Assembly (NCBI RefSeq): GCF_900538805.1
Contig: NZ_UPZP01000106.1
Coordinates: 1 to 7,183 of the forward strand
Direction: 5' to 3'
Length of the DNA stretch: 7,183 bases
Source: an uncultured Dialister sp.
Lineage (GTDB): Bacteria; Bacillota; Negativicutes; Veillonellales; Dialisteraceae
The translations under genes were made by a program, and so were the position numbers. This document shows positions 6,065-7,183 of the stretch, in pieces. The notes under the pieces were generated by a model. The model was not told where the DNA came from. It worked only from the letters and a program-made list of their open reading frames with translations, and searched no databases. Positions within the stretch are counted from its first letter, which is position 1. Each line of letters starts with the position of its first letter.

Positions 6065-6096
6065 TCCATTTGATGTGAATCACTTGATACCATTTT

Positions 6097-6112
6097 GAGA
6101 CTTTATTGTCTC
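6097..6112. promoter_or_regulatory. Candidate operator of the tetR-ftsH operon
   Basis: A perfect inverted repeat, GAGAC at 6097-6101 and GTCTC at 6108-6112 with a 6-nt AT spacer, lies just downstream of the predicted transcription start (about 6117). Size and place fit a TetR-type operator. A second small dyad (ATCA-CT-TGAT, 6079-6088) lies closer to the gene and is less convincing. Confidence 0.5.
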
Positions 6113-6123
6113 TTATGATTATG

Positions 6124-6152
6124 ATTCTATCACAGACATAGAAAAAGGTCAA
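6124..6152 (-). promoter_or_regulatory. Promoter of the tetR-ftsH operon
   Basis: The minus strand shows -35 TTGACC (6147-6152, 5 of 6) and -10 TAGAAT (6124-6129, 5 of 6) with an exact 17-bp spacer ending in TGA, an extended -10 feature. The predicted start is near 6117. It is the best consensus promoter in the window. Confidence 0.8.
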
Positions 6153-6154
6153 TC

Positions 6155-6185
6155 AAAAAAGCAGGAAAGGAAATACCCTTCCTGC
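6155..6185 (-). terminator. Intrinsic terminator of the second tetR gene
   Basis: On the minus strand GCAGGAAGGG (6176-6185) pairs with CCTTTCCTGC (6161-6170), 10 bp including one G-U, around a 5-nt loop. Six U follow (6155-6160). It starts 6 nt after the stop codon at 6192-6194 and ends just before the -35 box of the next operon. Confidence 0.85.
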
Positions 6186-6191
6186 CTCTTT

Positions 6192-6797
6192 TTATTCTTT
6201 AATCGTATAGGGTTCCATGAGATTCATGATATCAATCCGCATATAGTCCAGGGAGTCCTCTGCCAGGTTGAAGGAACCGTTCATCATGCACCAGATGGTG
6301 AGGGCGCCGAAAAGATGGCTCATCATCAGCTTCGCCAGCGTGTCCACCGGCGCATCCTTCGTCAATTCCCCGGGGCCTTCCCCCTGATGGACAGCGCAGA
6401 TGTCCATCAAAGCATTGTAAATATTGTACAGGGCGGATTTCGCCTCCGAATCCTCTTCCTCTGACTCCATGGTCTCCCGTATCCACTGGCGCACCAGACG
6501 CACCCCCGCCCAGGCGGCGTCTTTGCAGAGAGCGGTCATATAGAAGAAACAGCGCTCCGCCACCGGCCCGTCATAATGGATAGACCTTTCTGTAGTAGCC
6601 TCACAGGACTGGAAAGAAAGCTCTCCCACCACATCTTCCTTACATTTGAAATAGTGATAGAACGTACCCTTTGCCACGCCGCTGTCTTTTGTAATATCCT
6701 CCACCGATACCTGGTCAAATCCCTTTTCGCCGATCAGCTTCTTCGCCGATGCCAGCAGCCGGGCCTTCGTTCTTTCCGCTTTCTTCGTTAATGCCAT
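6192..6797 (-). CDS. TetR/AcrR-family transcriptional regulator
   Basis: Predicted 201-residue regulator. The N-terminal domain is a clear TetR/AcrR match: TKARLLASAKKLIGEKGF, then a helix-turn-helix at about 29-50 with VEDITKDSGVAKGTFYHYF. Such proteins bind as dimers to an inverted repeat and release on ligand binding. The C-terminal domain is helical with no recognised ligand motif; residues 111-116 are acidic (ESEEED). I chose the ATG at 6797 because GGGAGGAA lies 5 nt upstream; the longer frame to 6842 would run through the putative operator. The gene has its own promoter (6858-6886), a perfect inverted repeat at the transcription start (6825-6848) and a terminator, so it looks monocistronic and autoregulated. 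Its other targets are not visible here. Confidence 0.92.
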   Translation of the reverse strand: MALTKKAERTKARLLASAKKLIGEKGFDQVSVEDITKDSGVAKGTFYHYFKCKEDVVGELSFQSCEATTERSIHYDGPVAERCFFYMTALCKDAAWAGVRLVRQWIRETMESEEEDSEAKSALYNIYNALMDICAVHQGEGPGELTKDAPVDTLAKLMMSHLFGALTIWCMMNGSFNLAEDSLDYMRIDIMNLMEPYTIKE

Positions 6798-6800
6798 GAC

Positions 6801-6808
6801 TTCCTCCC
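6801..6808 (-). promoter_or_regulatory. Shine-Dalgarno of the second tetR gene
   Basis: GGGAGGAA on the minus strand, with 5 nt between GGAGG and ATG at 6797, is a strong site. It fixes the start at 6797 rather than 6842. Confidence 0.8.
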
Positions 6809-6824
6809 AAACATAGTGATTCCC

Positions 6825-6848
6825 TGACCCATTTTCAACCATGGGTCA
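6825..6848. promoter_or_regulatory. Perfect 8-8-8 inverted repeat, likely TetR operator
   Basis: TGACCCAT (6825-6832) and ATGGGTCA (6841-6848) are perfect inverted 8-mers separated by 8 nt. The site begins about 3 nt after the predicted transcription start and overlaps the early leader. Binding there by the encoded TetR protein would block its own transcription (inference from location and symmetry). Confidence 0.7.
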
Positions 6849-6853
6849 CTTTT

Positions 6854-6886
6854 GTATAGTATACAGGAAATGGACCAAGGTAGCAA
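6854..6886 (-). promoter_or_regulatory. Promoter of the second tetR gene, with palindromic -10
   Basis: The minus strand shows -35 TTGCTA (6881-6886, 4 of 6), a 17-bp spacer and -10 TATACT (6858-6863, 5 of 6). The -10 lies in an 11-bp palindrome GTATAGTATAC (6854-6864), which could be a second protein-binding site. A/T-rich sequence lies upstream of the -35. Confidence 0.7.
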
Positions 6887-6952
6887 TATAAAATTGTGAC
6901 GAACGCCGGAGGGTTCAGAGGGTCCAAAAGATTCTCCCATTCTATTGTCCCA

Positions 6953-6987
6953 CCGCTTGCGGGGGGAAGGTGGTGGCGCCAGCCACC
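6953..6987. repeat. GC-rich double hairpin
   Basis: CCGC-TT-GCGG (6953-6962) is followed by GGTGG...CCACC (6969-6987) closing around GGCGCC. A further CCACC at 6950-6954 could pair with GGTGG at 6969-6973, so alternative foldings exist. There is no T-run after it to suggest a terminator. Confidence 0.55.
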
Positions 6988-7043
6988 AAAGGGGGCCGCC
7001 GGAAGGGTGCAGGAAGAGTATGACTCAAAGATTTCTCGCCGCC

Positions 7044-7076
7044 CACCCTCGCTGCCCCTTGAGGGGCCATAGGGTG
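7044..7076. repeat. Two-part hairpin CACCCT / AGGGTG
   Basis: The outer arms CACCCT (7044-7049) and AGGGTG (7071-7076) enclose an inner stem GCCCC-TTGA-GGGGC (7054-7067), with short unpaired bases between. No T-tract follows on either strand, so it is more likely part of a palindromic element than a terminator. Confidence 0.6.
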
Positions 7077-7115
7077 TACGGGGCCAAGCGCCGATGTGAC
7101 ACTCCCCTGTTATCC

Positions 7116-7134
7116 GGACCGCCGATAGGCGGCC
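7116..7134. repeat. Hairpin CCGCC-GATA-GGCGG
   Basis: A 5-bp stem (7119-7123 with 7128-7132) around GATA extends by GG/CC after a bulged A at 7118. Neither strand shows a following T-run. Confidence 0.5.
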
Positions 7135-7183
7135 TGCTCTACTTTGCGTTTCTTTCCGATTCTTACCCTCCAGCACCCCTTCG

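Larger units (their letters stand above)
6904..7183. other. Gene-free, hairpin-rich intergenic segment
   Basis: I see no gene supported by a start site and recognisable product. One minus-strand frame of 113 codons crosses it but ends inside the operator of the tetR gene and looks random. The stretch has a GC-rich series of dyads (listed separately) and a block of the form CACCGCTTGCGGGGGG-AAGGTGG...AAAGGGGG. This resembles short palindromic intergenic elements in gut Firmicutes (recollection only). A dispersed repeat is the best guess. Confidence 0.5.

Noticed and set aside
6054..6152. Longer TetR start at 6152
   Set aside because: It would place the promoter boxes and the GAGAC/GTCTC repeat inside the coding region; the ATG at 6053 has a good Shine-Dalgarno site.
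6835..7176. 113-codon minus-strand open frame upstream of the second tetR gene
   Set aside because: It ends inside the tetR operator, covers the tetR promoter, runs through GC-rich hairpins and has no recognisable domain.

Overview
The window suggests a diderm Firmicute of the Negativicutes type (Acidaminococcaceae or Veillonellaceae-like). This is inference. It rests on a lipid A/LPS phosphoethanolamine transferase, which implies an outer membrane, lying beside an FtsH with Clostridia-like sequence and genes with strong Shine-Dalgarno sites using ATG, GTG and TTG starts. All four genes I accept lie on the minus strand: phosphoethanolamine transferase (111-1928), ftsH (3628-5502), a TetR-family regulator (5499-6053) and a second TetR-family regulator (6192-6797).

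Layout from left to right: two terminator hairpins (43-67, 81-105) sit between an off-window plus-strand transcript and the phosphoethanolamine transferase gene, which has its own promoter at 1978-2006. Next is a gene-free array of three ~460-bp repeats (2070-3437) plus a 97-bp partial copy (3438-3534). Each unit carries two nested inverted-repeat modules of a GTCAT...ATCTC type. A strong bidirectional terminator (3568-3606) then closes the ftsH transcript. ftsH starts with TTG inside the stop codon of the first tetR gene (overlap TTGA), so tetR-ftsH is a translationally coupled operon. It has a good promoter (6124-6152) and a small inverted repeat at its transcription start. The second tetR has its own terminator, promoter and a perfect 8-8-8 inverted repeat that is a likely autoregulatory operator. 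The last 280 bases hold no convincing gene but several GC-rich hairpins that look like a dispersed intergenic element.

How the parts may work together (inference): a membrane protease controlled by a TetR-like sensor, a second self-regulating TetR protein and an LPS-modifying enzyme suggest envelope upkeep, but only the tetR-ftsH pair is physically coupled. The most unusual part of the window is the repeat array. One hairpin shows compensatory changes between arms across units, and one module is a mosaic of its neighbours. I found no CRISPR, tRNA, rRNA, transposase or origin.
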